Positions 43,189 through 54,939 of a stretch of DNA of 64,000 bases are shown here, piece after piece; position 1 is the stretch's first letter, and each line of letters begins with the position of its first letter. The position numbers and the translations under genes are program-made. The notes below the pieces were generated by a model. That model made no database searches, was not told the origin of the DNA, and was given only the letters and a program-made list of their open reading frames with translations. The stretch is from NCBI GenBank assembly GCA_050084985.1, contig JBITNC010000001.1:48732001-48796000 (forward strand), given 5' to 3'. This DNA comes from Nageia nagi (Eukaryota; Pinophyta).

Positions 43189-44646
43189 TGTAATGTCCTC
43201 ATTTTTTATGTCTTTTCCCCATTTCACCTTGATAAATGGGAACATTAATTTAGGAGTATTTTTATCTATTTTAGTAGAATTTGCACAAAATATTATAAAT
43301 TCTACTTAGAGATTTAATAAAGCTCTAATTATGGAATAAATAGCCATTTATTTATTTATTTATTTTTATTTAGTTAATTTTTAAAATGCCAATAAATATT
43401 GTAATTGTAATTGTAATACAAAGGCAACTATATTTGTAAATGCAATATTAGTCTTCCTAAATAAGGCATTGCATATTTTAGCCTTAACGATTATAATATT
43501 GGCATTAAATGTATCTCTAGTCATTAGTTCTCCACTCTTCAAGGTAGAGCATCCCCCTAGGTGATTACATCTACTACAAGGTTATTTGGATCTCCAAGGA
43601 TGGACATCGCAGTATGGGAGCATGCACATGCCACTTGGTTGGTCCTCCTAGGCACATGGACCAATGAAAATGATAAAAAGGCACTTCAACATCATCCCCT
43701 CTTGAAATTTGGCATTTTTGGCCTTAGATGTGATTTCATCCATACTAAGGCTCCCCATCTTGGATGCTGCATACATGAGCACATAGATCATATCTCTCCA
43801 GCATCAAATCATTTCAATGCAAGATTAGAATATGATCACCCTAAATATAAAAGGAGAAATCATATCCATTACAAGAATGCTAAATTTTTTATTAAACCCC
43901 TTTATTTTGGATTAAGTGGAGACTCTATCTTTACCACTTATGGGGTGACCTGCATTTGAGGTATCGAGGGGATAAGAGGATACCCTTGAACTTACTCTAT
44001 CCATATTGAGAGGAATGCTGGTGGTTCCATCATAATTGCTATAAAGGATACCTAGTATTAGCTAACTACTTATAGGATTGGTGAGGCCCTGGATCCATCA
44101 CAGATAACCCCATTTGAGATAGTCTTGGTACAAACTCCTTAGGTTGATAAAAATATTGTAATTGCACTTTTGCCACTACTTTATCAATACAATTACATTA
44201 TATTATCAAAATATTGCTACTTATCTCTATATAATTTGACATTGGATTATGGAGTAGTTTTTGTATTACTTAAAATCTCATTTTGCTCCCTAAGTGCAAT
44301 GTTGGATCTAGAGTGATATTTTCATTGCTTAACATCTATTTCAACTCTTCAATTGAGTCATTGGGTTTGTGAAGAATTTTTGCATTGTTGAAGTACCATT
44401 TTGCTTCTTGATCAAGTCATTGGAATATTGGAGATATTTGCTTGCATTATTATCATAATTGCTCATCATAGCTAGTTGTTGGATTTGAAGGTATTTTTTG
44501 CAAGTTCGATTTTGTATTTTTCATTCGTAACAAGTCATTAGATATTTGGTGCGTGTTTGAGCTTTTTTTTATTATTTTGAAAGCTATAATTCAAACATAC
44601 CTCTCCTAGGGCACATTTGAGGAGTGATCCCTAGAATGGCTCATCA
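43189..44646 (+). repeat. Gypsy 3' LTR (1,458 bp)
   Basis: Preceded by purine-rich ATTTAGGGAGGGAATACT and begins TGTAATGTCCTC. The last ~348 bp match the truncated 5' LTR. A 132-codon open frame (43561-43959) inside it has no recognisable domain. Confidence 0.82.
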
Positions 44647-44649
44647 CAC

Positions 44650-46223
44650 CATCAACATTGTATTTGAGCCTACCTTCTTACCTTTTGGAAGCTCAACTAG
44701 CTTATGTGTATCATTCTTTTTAATGGAATGTATTTCTTCTTCCATTCCCTTCATGTACAATTTGTTAGTGCATGCTTGTTCATAATTTGAAGGTTCTAAA
44801 TTAGTAAATTATATCAAAGCATAGTTTGTAATATCTCTTCTTGGATCTCCATATTCACTATCACCATACATGTGCAAATCTTGAAGTTTTTCAAAAACTT
44901 TTTACATTTCTTTTGCTTATGATCTAGTGAATTTTTATGAATTTTTTTATCCAACATTTTATGAGAGGGGTAATTTTGAATATTTCTTTTACCTTTTGTT
45001 GGATTTGGTGTGCTACTCCATTCATCTTCATATTATGGACATGAAGGTGGTATTTATGAAGAAGAACTCTTTTTTGGGCTTGGAGGAATCACTTCATTGC
45101 TTGCTTTCTCATTTGCTTGCACTTGGGAGCATATATTTGATTGGATGGGATGAACACTACTATTAATAGAATCACCATCAACGTAGAGTTTTTGATAACC
45201 CCATGCTCCTCCTTCATAAAAAATAACATCTCTTGAGATATGAAATTTGTGTATCTTTAGATTGTAGAGTATATAAGCCTTGGTATCTTCAAAATACCTT
45301 GTAAATATGCATGCTTCACTTTTTAGATCCAAATTTATTCTCACTTGATCTTCCTCTTTCACTTCCTTGAGATCCACATCTTCTTCCTCTTCCTCTACCT
45401 CTTGGAGATCTTCCACTTCCTCTATTTTGGCCTTGGCCTCTTCCTTTCCCACTAGTGCTTGATTCATCCTCTTTGGATGAAAATGCTTTTTCTTCCATTC
45501 CCCTAATATTTGAATTTGAAGAAACTCTCTCCTCATGAGAGACTAATGAACCAATTATTTGTTCAAAACCAATTACAGAGAGATATTTTTTCTCTTCAAG
45601 AATGAAAACTATTTGGTTCCATTTGGGAAAAAGTGTTCTCAACACATTTTTTACAATCACTTCATTTCAATTTTTTTATTTTATCAACACAATATTTTTC
45701 TCTTACATAATAGCCTCCAAAATTCTCATATTCTCTTATCTTTAAGGTATCAAACTCAATTTTAAAAGTTTATAACATCACTTGCTTGACTTCAGTGTTG
45801 CCTTGGAAGCCATCTTCTAGAGCTTTTTAAGCATCTTTAGTAGAATTGCAACTTACAATTCTTGGAAAGAGACTTTCATCTATAACATCTTACAAGAGGA
45901 ATATTGCTTGAATATTCTTATTCTAAGTATTCATCATAGTTTTCCTATTAGCTTGTTGAACTTGGCTTCAATTAGCTGGTTAAGTGTAACCTTATTCTAC
46001 AATTTCCTAGGTTCCTTTATTGATGAGTAAGTGCTTCATTATGATAGCCCAATACTCATAGTTATCTCCTTTAAACTATATAATTGAAAAATTATTATTT
46101 TTGTTTGTATTTTTCATCTCCAATCAATGCTTCTCTCAACAACATAAATTTGATCTTACTATGAGAGTATTTGATGAATCCATAAAAGAGTCCCCACATA
46201 ATTTTAGCCCAAGCAATCAACTT
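44650..46223 (-). pseudogene. Copia-2 gag, integrase tail and RT start relic
   Basis: On the minus strand from the primer-binding site: broken gag with FEQIIGSLVSHEERV and an Arg/Gly/Ser-rich tail (about 45,660-45,330). By an internal deletion it passes straight into KAYILYNLKIHKFHISRDVI, the block between integrase and RT (about 45,300-45,200). The opening of RT (EQACTNKLYMKGMEEEIHSI, about 44,790-44,730) follows. Protease and the integrase core are missing. Coding stops at the gypsy junction. Confidence 0.72.
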
Positions 46224-46239
46224 GGCTTTGATACCAGAA

Positions 46240-46923
46240 TGAGAGAATGAAGAAAAATGATTGATTTTTATTGTAGTAGAAATGAATACAATATATAGAC
46301 CAAGAATATGTAACAAAATAATCGCCAAGGTGTACAAAACTACAAAATAATTGATTGAGAATAATACATTCCTCGAAAGCTTAAAAATGTGTAACTTATA
46401 CAACAATCATAGTATGCCAAAAACTTAATAACAATCCATGAAACTTATACCACCTATTCTACATACTACCAAAAATAAACCTATTAAATATTATGTTCTA
46501 ATATTCCTCCATCAAGTAGGAATAACCAAAACAAATATGATCTAGCTACATTCTGATTAATAACAAAATAATGTATAGAACACATTCATGATGGATGTAC
46601 TATGATTAGGATGTAATGCATGCAATTAGATGAAAATATGTTACGATCATTATTATGCACACCACATGAATAAGTCAAATTGATAATAAATAAGAACACT
46701 ACAACTACACACTAAAAAAATACATGATCAGATGAAGATGACTATAATCACCTCAAATCATCTACAGTCATACACAATCAAACAGATAGTTACCTCGGAT
46801 AGGTTTGCGATCTTATACTAGATGCATGCAAACTAATCTAGACATTTACAATCAACTATGTAAACTACAATCTAAAATTGAGAGAGATGATTTTGGAGTC
46901 ATTTTCAAGTCATAACTCCAAAA
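46240..46923 (-). repeat. Copia-2 5' LTR (minus strand)
   Basis: On the minus strand it ends CTTCATTCTCTCA three bases before the primer-binding site. The outer end has lost the usual TG (reads TTTTGGAGTTATG). Homologous to 30319-30907. Confidence 0.75.
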
Positions 46924-47910
46924 ATGTACCTATACCATGAGCATTTGACTTCATACATCAACATAGAATGTTCATATCTCCATGCTAGATACATATGGAT
47001 ATCTCTTGATATAAAGCCAACATCTCGATGTATTTACATTGTTATTTGTTAATTTCCTCTTATTTATTCACTATATTCTATTGTAGATGATGGTGACTCA
47101 CCTTACTTGAATCTTTATCATGAGATATCTTAGTTTTACCTCTTAGGTTATACCATGTTATTAGAGGATTCTAATTAATAGACAAGGACATCCCAATGCC
47201 ACCTATATGATATTTATTCATATCCTCTTCAGTTGTTAGAGATTGATCTCAATGGTTTAAACTTAACATGATAGTTAGATGATGTCAAGAAGAATAACAT
47301 ATTTTATGGAAAATACCTTATCAATCTAGAGGAATCATATGATTTAGTCATCATGATTAGGATTTCTCAATTCCCTCAATCTAATCATTCTACTTATTTT
47401 CCACTTGTTGGTGGTAATAGTATGGTCAATTATGATTTATCTAATATCCCCTTCACCTTTTCTATCATTGATTTTAATATATTTGATACGATCTACCCCT
47501 ATCCAACCATACACATCTTACCCTTGCCCTCCCACTCATATCATACCCTCTCACCCACATTCCTTCTTCTTACTCTCTACCCCTCCATATTTGCTTTTAC
47601 CATAATATTAATCATATCTACATAGAAAGACTAAAAACATATCTAATTAATTTCCACTATACACAATATCCCATCTTGCAGGTAGATCTCTTATTTAAAT
47701 CCATTTAGTTAGTCTCCATTGAATCCTTCCCCCATAGCATCAACATCCCACCTCCTTCTTCCCTTCACCATGTCCAATGCCCATGTAACATATGGTTTGA
47801 TAATGAATAGAATATCCTCCATAAAATCACCCACATTTCTATGCAACACAACTGCTCTATGTATAAAGATAATCTATAAAGTTTGGTATCCTATGGATTT
47901 TTTACACTCA
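46924..47910 (+). pseudogene. LINE-2 relic, resumed endonuclease and linker
   Basis: Frames with stops give RYIWISLDIKPTS (about 46,985), LYHEISQF, IDLNGLNL, FPQSNHSTYFPLVGGNSMVN and a YPTIH stretch, matching the second half of the LINE ORF2 endonuclease. Then IYIERLKTYLINF and NIWFDNE resemble the endonuclease-RT linker. It continues the part broken at 30318 in the right order and strand. It fades near 47,910 with no RT, so the LINE is truncated or rearranged there. Confidence 0.68.
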
Positions 47911-48239
47911 TCATAACTAAATTCTTTCACACTTGAACTTCAAGTACTTGCAAATAAAAACTAATGAGCAATAATACATAAGAAAGAGTTAAATCATCAA
48001 AAAATAAAAATCACTCCTTTAGAATAATGTTTCAACCAAAATATACTATGCTTACCACACATACAACATGCTCTCAAAAGATGGGAATTTCCACCTTCAC
48101 ACCATGCAATCTTCTTTGAACATAAAGCATGCACAAGATTCCCTTATAGATAATTTCCCTTCCTTTTTCATATTTTACGTGGTGATTGAATATTTCATTT
48201 ATTAATAAAGGAACCATGAATATTTCATTTATTGATAGA
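47911..48239. other. Unassigned AT-rich sequence, probable LTR fragment
   Basis: Blocks such as TACCACACATACAACATGCTCTC resemble TACCACATACACATCATGTTCTC at about 50,100, so both may come from LTRs of one family. No coding content. Confidence 0.35.
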
Positions 48240-49170
48240 GTATAAGGGTTTTGGAATATTCAACTAGGTTTAGGATTTTTTGCTATTATTGTTTGGGTTA
48301 TTTTTGTTGAGTTTTTTTGGGCAAAGGCTTTCCATTAAGGTTTAAGGTTTTTTTCATCAGGGTTTTCTCCATTAATTTAGGGTTTTTTCCATTAGGTTTA
48401 GGATTTTTTCTCGATAGGTTTTTGTTAGGGTTAGGTTTCCATTAGGTTTAGGGATTTCTTTTCATTAGGTTTTAATTAGGGTTAGGTTTTCATCAGGTTT
48501 AAGGTTTTTTCCATTAGGTTTCCATCAACTCTAGGGTTTTTTTTCAATCAACTTTAAGGTTTTTTCCATTAGGATTAAGGTTTCTTTTTGTTAGGTTTAA
48601 GGTTTTTTCTATGAGGTTCAGGGTTTCTTTCTATTAGGTTTCCTTCAACTTTAGGAATTTTTTCCATCAAGTTTAGGGTTTTTCCCATCATGTTTAAGGT
48701 TTTTTTCATTAAATTTAAGGTTTTTTCTATTAGGGTTAGGTTTTTGTTAGGTTTAGGGTTTTTTTTCTATTAGGTTTCCATAAGGTTTAATATTTTTTCC
48801 ATTAGGTTTCGATTAGGTTTAAGGTTATTTTTGTTAGTTTAAGGTTTTTTTCATTAGGTTTCAAAATATTTTTGTTAGATTTGAAAAATATGCTAGTAGT
48901 GTTTGACGAATATTCTTTTAATTTTAGGATTTTTTTGTTAAGGTTTGAGATTAGTTTTTTAGCGTTTGAATAATATTCCACTATTTAAGATTTTCTATTA
49001 AGGTTTAGAGAATATTTTACTATTTAAGTTTTTTTTATATGGTTTTGAAGAATATTTCATTAGGGCATTTTATTGTTAGGGTTTTCTTCCATTAAGATTT
49101 TTGCCATTTAAGTTTTTCATCATTTTTTTTAGGGTTTAGAAATTTTTTACTATTAGGGTTCTATTATATT
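48240..49170. repeat. Degenerate telomere-like array (TTTAGGG-derived)
   Basis: Dozens of TTTAGGGTTTT, TTAGGTTT and TTAGGGTTAGG motifs in one orientation are separated by CCATTAGG or TTCCATCAA linkers of about 20-25 bp. Density is highest at 48,240-48,870 and decays to about 49,170. The strand is G/T-rich with few C bases. Consistent with a diverged interstitial telomeric repeat expanded as a compound minisatellite. Confidence 0.8.
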
Positions 49171-50666
49171 TTCTTTTCCATATCATAGTCAAAAACTCCA
49201 TCATGTTGGCATCTCTTTTGTTGCATAGTTTTCGGTACCATACAACTCATCGAGAATCGATCTCGTATAATATCTTGTAGATGTCCTCACTAGGAAATAT
49301 TTTTCTAAATCCATTCATTGGTAAGTTAGAGATCATTAGCATCAATTAATGGTATAAAAAACTCTTTTTCCTAACATCATGATAGTAAAGTTAATCTTCC
49401 ATGGGCCTCAATCTACACACTAGCTAAATCTCCACTTTCTTGAGAAAATATGTAGTAAGTGAAAACTTGGCATGGGGTTTTTGCATAGTTGCAAATGAAA
49501 GTAAATAAAGAAGGAAATGCAGCTCAAGTGTAATATCCAAAAATTTTCCAACAAACTCTTGGTATACTTCATCTATGAAGTTAATATATGATCTTATATA
49601 TGTCAAACATCTAATCTAAGCGAATAATGAAGTAAACCAAGATCAATCATGTTGAATAATTTTTTGAGGTCATTCTTACAAGATAAAATCAAATCCTCAA
49701 TACTCCTTGTGATGAGAAAATAATTGACATACAATACAATAATGATAATTTACTTCCATAGTTACATAGTAAGAAAATACAAAAGGGGATATTCTAAGAC
49801 TAGCACATATCATACTAAGTGATATGTAAAGTCTTTGAGCCTATGGATATATGAGATTCATCACATAGAGATTTCTTCACATCTAAAATTCAAGTGTTTG
49901 TAAAATAATTAACACCATCAATCACACAAAATAGTGGATATAAATATTCACCCAAGCTAAATTAATTTGGAAAAACCCATCCAAAAGTAGAACTTTTTAC
50001 AAGTATTAATACTAAAAACTAATGAAGGTGTATCTTACTCCTCAAAGTCACTTATATTTTTTTTTTCACAATATCCACATTAATATACATATAATAAGTC
50101 TACCACATACACATCATGTTCTCCCATGATTTGCATTACCACCTACACATCATAATATCCCTCTCAACATAATATATGAATACAACTCCATCCTTAAGAG
50201 AAAACTAGAATGGAGCATATATCCATTCTTAAATCATTAAATGATTCATGGGATGTCTCTTGAGTTTCTCTTTGGATATGATTTATTAAATAAATAATAA
50301 ATTATTTTTAGGCATCTTCATTTTGTCCCTCTTTGGATATGAAATGAAAAGCATTGAAATTGCATAATCCAAAGAAGTATAGAGAAGAGAAAAAGATTTT
50401 CAATAGTAAAATGGACTTACCTATTTTGATCAATATGTCGAGTATGGTATGTTGTTTGCCTCCTTTTGGTCTTGGTTACCCCTAACTCTTACTATGTCAG
50501 GTAAGTAATCCAAAAATAAGAGTCCATCTATAAGGTAAGCAGTCTATGCCAATCCTACTCACCCAAATAATACTTGTAAAACAAAGCAACATATACTCTC
50601 ATAGATCACATCCATGAAATAATAAGCAATGTAAATAGCAATGATGAAATTAATACAATATGCAGT
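49171..50666. other. Unassigned intergenic sequence with LTR-like end at 50328
   Basis: No gene. A block at 50274-50320 (ATGATTTATTAAATAAATAA and flanks) is shared with 54676-54718. On the minus strand it is preceded by purine-rich AAAGAGGGACAAAA and begins TGAAGATGCC, suggesting the start of a 3' LTR for the minus-strand element at 50.3-54.7 kb. Its other end is not found. Confidence 0.4.
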
Positions 50667-50856
50667 GGGTGCCTTAGAGGGTCTTTTTACAAATGGGTAC
50701 CCTAAAGGGTCTTTTTATAAATGGGTTACTCAGAGGGTCTTCTTATAAATGGGTGCCCTGAAGGGTCTTTTTATAAATGGGTTCCCTAATGGGTCTTTTT
50801 ATAAATGGGTGCCCTGGAGGGAATTTTTATAAATGGGTGCCCTAGATGATATTTTT
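50667..50856. repeat. 28-bp minisatellite, 6.8 units
   Basis: Six full 28-bp units and one partial unit of the form GGGTGCCCTRRAGGGTCTTTTTATAAAT with 1-5 changes each, head to tail and without spacers. Confidence 0.95.
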
Positions 50857-52000
50857 AATCCTATAAGTGATAAGAGATATTGCTCATGGAGTGAACATGG
50901 CTTGTAAACAATTGTCGGTAGAATAACATTCAATTTTTATCAATATGTCATATATTTAAACATTCAATGGCATCAATTAAAAAATGATTTATAGCAATTG
51001 CATGCCATTGGTAGAATAAGGTTTTCCATATCAAGTGCAAAAATTTGAGAGATATTCAATTGACGATCACCCATATCATTTTATATTGTTTTGTAAATGA
51101 AATAACATTTCCATTTTCCATAAAATTTTCAAGATAGAGAATGAAATAGCAATATTTGACCATATATTCAATTTTTCCAAGCAATTATGATATCACTTAG
51201 GAGAATTCATTCAATTAGCATTGAAAATAGTCATTCATATATGCAATGTTTCATAAACAATGCAATAATACTATATCATACTAGATTTTCAAAGATACAA
51301 TGGCCATGCATTTCATTAGGAAAACATGCATTTTGTTTGAAATAGAAATCATAAGAATAGCATACGCAATATTCACTTTTAATATAAGATATTTAAAAAA
51401 GATATAGTGGTTTTAATTAATCAATTCCAATAAATATCATAAACATGACCAATATTAAAAATGTTTGAGATAATATACTTTACCTATGCCCCATGAATGG
51501 GCATTTTTATACTTTTTTATTTTGAATCCTAAATTTTTTCCTTCTGATTTTCAATATCTAATTTCTATCATGCCCTGGTTAAAACTAAAATTGCCCCCAA
51601 CTGAAACTCATACTGCCCCTAGCTGAGTCTATATTAATTTTTTTCTAATGTATTTTATTTTTTTTATTTTCAATGAAATGCAACTATTATGCGATGCAAT
51701 GACTAGACATAAGACCACCCTATACATGAAGCATTCAATTAGCATGGCAAATTTAAGGAACTTGAAGAGAGATAAAGAAAACATTTGATGAAAGAAGGCA
51801 TGATGAAATGATGAGGATGAAAAGATGGAAAGAGAAAATAAGAAGCAAAAGAACATGGTTGAAAAGATAAAGATGCGAAGATAACATGATTAAAAAACTT
51901 GATACAATTTGCTATGGTAATCAAATGCATGCAATGGAATGACTTATGATATGCAACTATATGAAATGCATCCTATATAATATGGAAAATTTAGAAATTA
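50857..52000. other. AT-rich sequence, nothing recognised
   Basis: No frame, RNA gene or element end could be supported. It may be the decayed 3' interior of the minus-strand retroelement whose gag lies at 52.0-53.5 kb. Confidence 0.4.
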
Positions 52001-53500
52001 TAGTACATTAGGGGGTGGTGAAACCCCTATCAGTTTAGCACATTTTTCTATGAAAAGTGGAATTTCTTTATGCACATTTTTCTCTTCATTATCTTTAACT
52101 TAGGTTGCTATTCTCTCATAAAGATTAATGCATTCTAGTTGTACCTCTAGAATATATGTGTTGAATTCTTGCAAATACTTAGTAATGAGTGTAATCTTAA
52201 ATTGATATTTTTGAAAAGGCCAATATATTTGCTTTCTATATTCTTGTAACTAAATCTCAACTGGATCCAATTGTACTTAAATTTTTCCTATGTTTTCCTA
52301 ACTGGTTGGATGTGCAGAACAAGAACCATCATTGCCATTACTATTTTCACACTATTGGTGGCATTCAAATAGTATGGCACACTGTTGATGATGTGCTTCC
52401 TCTTCATAGTTTTCCTAAAATTTCACAATTTGATTTTCAATACCTGAATATAAAGCATGCTAAGGGAGCTGATATTTATCCTATGCAAACATGTCTAAAA
52501 TTATAGCCTTCAAATCATGATAAGGATTTGTAGCATGACCCTTTATTTGGTGATAAGTACAATAAGTATCCTCATTTCCCATTGGAATATTACTATTTGT
52601 TGCACTTCTTTCTAGTGGCATCAATAAATCTCTTTGTATTAGATCTTTGAAAATAAACCTTAGCTGATGTCCACCAAGTATTTCAAATTTGGGGGCCTCT
52701 CGATTGGGTGGTGGGGAATAATTATGGTCATCTTGTTTAGGTGTTTCTATAATGTGAGAATCTTATGTTTTCAATGTTTCCTGAGATGTTACCTTTTGCC
52801 AACATTATTTTGGTTCTACTTGTTGAGATGGAATTCAAATTTGAGGTTTAGGTTGAGGTTTCGATTGTAGTTTCAGGGGAGAAGTTGTTTGATTTTGTTG
52901 CTTTTGTGTAATTTTCTTCTCAAACTTTTGTATACAATATTGCCTAACATATGGATCTTCTAACAATTTATCTAATTCTTTTCTCAAAAATACATGATAT
53001 TTTTCTTTCAATTAAAGATCATTATAAATGCTAAACATTAAAGAAGGATTGGCTAACATATGCTCTGTAATTTTCTAAAATTGATCTTGAGGTGTCAAAT
53101 ATTCAAATGCAATATCATATAGTTCAAAGTCATCCATAGCTTCAAGGTTTAAATGTGCATCGTAATCAAATTCTACCATATAATCATCACTATCACTATC
53201 AATATCATGCACTTGATTTTCTATGATTAACATATCATTTTGCACATCATCATCATTTACAGTAGTCAAGCATGAATTTGGTAAACTCATTTCATTAGAA
53301 GATTTTCTATTGTTATTTTGCACAACATCAATATTCTTAGACATTTTTTGTGTAGGAGGAGGTGCAAATAAATCACTTATGCCATTCAAATATTCAAATG
53401 GACCATTTTTAGATGCAATATCCATTATAAAATGCAAACAAATATAAAAAATATTTTTATATGAAAACCTCAAGAAACCTTGATAAAAATGCATGAAAAA
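52000..53500 (-). pseudogene. LTR-retroelement gag-like relic (minus strand)
   Basis: A 139-codon minus-strand frame (53494-53075) includes MDIASKNGPFEYLNGISDLF and an acidic stretch. Downstream in broken frames come KYHVFLRKELDKLLEDPYV, Pro/Gln-rich sequence, and DTYCTYHQIKGHATNPYHDL near 52,560-52,500. The last resembles the YC-x2-H-x4-GH-x-T segment of plant Ty3/gypsy gag proteins. No RT was found. Family assignment is tentative. Confidence 0.5.
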
Positions 53501-53972
53501 AGCTCAAATTAATCCAAAAAAGTTGCCTAGTATGAGGACCTATGGGTTTGGCAATTTTGGAGCTTGAAATAAGTCACCAAATAGTTGCAAAATATTTTCA
53601 AAATTAATGACAAAATATTTTCAAAATTAATGATTTTCAAATGTGACATTTTTTGCAAAAATATTTTCAAAATCACTCAAAATATGAAAATCTAGACCTA
53701 GAAAAATTGGAAAAATTTTCCAATTATATTTACCTATGGTTTGGACAAATTTTTGTAATGCTAGATCCCACCAATTAAAGAAAATGACCTCCAAAAATTG
53801 GGTGTTTCTACATTGAATTTTTAGAAAAATATTTTTTTTTTCAAAGTAATAAATTTTCTATATTTGGAGAAAATTAATTCAACCAAAAAGAAAACAAAAC
53901 CTAGGGTTTCCAATGCAAAACTCCTTAGAAAAAGCAATGCCCAAAAATAAAAATTTTAGGGTTTGTAAGATA

Positions 53973-54718
53973 CGTTGGGGTTCACCAAAATGTAGACTCT
54001 TAAATTGTGCAAATATATGAATAAACATAATTAAATAAATATTCTATAATATACAATAGACACTATATCAGATTGTAATAGATATACATGAAAAGTGTGC
54101 ATCTTATATGAGATTTGAGTAAAATCCTCAACGAATCTTCGAAGGATTGGGATTGAACTCATGGTGAGCTCACAACTAATCTTTGTGTGCATGAATCAAT
54201 AGCTCAACCATCCAAGCCTGAAACCCTTGATCTAGAAGACACATGTTGTTGATGCTTGAGAGAAGCACGCTACTACTAACATAGGAGAAGCACACTGTTG
54301 ACTATGTGGAATGTGTCAAATTATGATGTGTGCCAAAGAAAGTCCAAAACTCAGAGTATAACAAATTCTCAAGATAAGTGGTATCCAGAGACACCGTTAC
54401 AGTTAACAACCACCTATCAGAGTTCTTTTTCAATATTAAAAGAGTTTCAATATTTGAAGATCAACCTATTCATCTATTTATATAGCCTACAAAAGACATA
54501 AAAAGGAGTGAAGGTCGATCTCTTGCAATAATATAATCATTGTTATATTCAAGATACTTTAAAATAAGACCCATACTATATAATATAGCATTTAATATAA
54601 TACATGATATTGCATTATAATATCCTTTTATCTGGACATATGTAATATTGCATTAAATCATTTAAGAAGTCTAAATATGATTTATTAAATAAATAATAAA
54701 TCATTTTTAAGCATCTAC
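53973..54718 (-). mobile_element. LTR and primer-site-like sequence (minus strand)
   Basis: On the minus strand, TGTAGATGCTTAAAA (from 54718) runs through a TATATAAATAG box (about 54,480) to AAGAGTCTACA (ending 53991). It is followed by TTTTGGTGAACCCCAACG, a possible primer-binding site. It lies upstream of the gag-like relic in the right orientation. A partial partner is at about 50,274-50,328. Confidence 0.5.
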
Positions 54719-54851
54719 ATATCTACAATAAAGCTCTATATACTATCACTAACAATCTACATGCTATTATTTGACTTAGTTTTATTTATTTTTATAATAA
54801 TATAATATTTTTTTATAATTCTTTATTCTTTCAAATAATTAGACTAATATA

Positions 54852-54878
54852 ATATATATATATATATATACATATACA

Positions 54879-54914
<36 letters not shown>

Positions 54915-54939
54915 TATATTGTGTGTGTGTGTGTGTGTG
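54852..54939. repeat. Compound microsatellite (TA)n(CATA)n(TA)n(TG)n
   Basis: Uninterrupted TA, CATA and TG blocks over about 88 bp. Confidence 0.95.

Larger units (their letters stand above)
39198..44646 (+). mobile_element. Ty3/gypsy chromovirus-type element with truncated 5' LTR
   Basis: The 3' LTR is 43189-44646 (TGTAATGTCCTC to TCATCA, 1,458 bp). Only the last ~347 bp of the 5' LTR remain (39198-39544), followed by a primer-binding site TGGTATCTAAGCC (39548-39560). The interior (3.6 kb) is too short for a full gag-pol. Recognisable parts are a tandem array (40140-41000) and the 3' end of pol with a chromodomain (about 42,640-42,975). It sits inside Copia-2. Removal of the first 1.1 kb of the 5' LTR, and probably of Copia-2 RT/RNase H, implies a deletion at the left edge. 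Confidence 0.8.
30319..46923 (-). mobile_element. Copia-2: minus-strand Copia element carrying nested insertions
   Basis: Two homologous LTRs lie at 30319-30907 (3' LTR on the minus strand) and 46240-46923 (5' LTR). A minus-strand primer-binding site TGGTATCAAAGCC is at 46224-46236 and a polypurine tract (CTCAAGGGGGATAA on the minus strand) at 30908-30921. The interior is interrupted by Copia-1 (30928-39170) and a Ty3/gypsy element (about 39198-44646). Single-element status is supported because the LINE reading pattern broken at 30318 resumes at 46924. No clear 5-bp target duplication remains, and the LTRs differ by many substitutions and a ~95-bp indel, so it is old. Confidence 0.7.

Noticed and set aside
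43561-43959. 132-codon open frame as a gene
   Set aside because: It falls wholly inside the gypsy 3' LTR, starts with GTG and has no recognisable domain.
48240-49170. True chromosome end (telomere)
   Set aside because: The repeat is degenerate with non-telomeric linkers, and ordinary sequence continues on both sides.
50667-50856. CRISPR-like array of 28-bp repeats
   Set aside because: Units are contiguous with no unique spacers and the context is a plant genome; it is a minisatellite.
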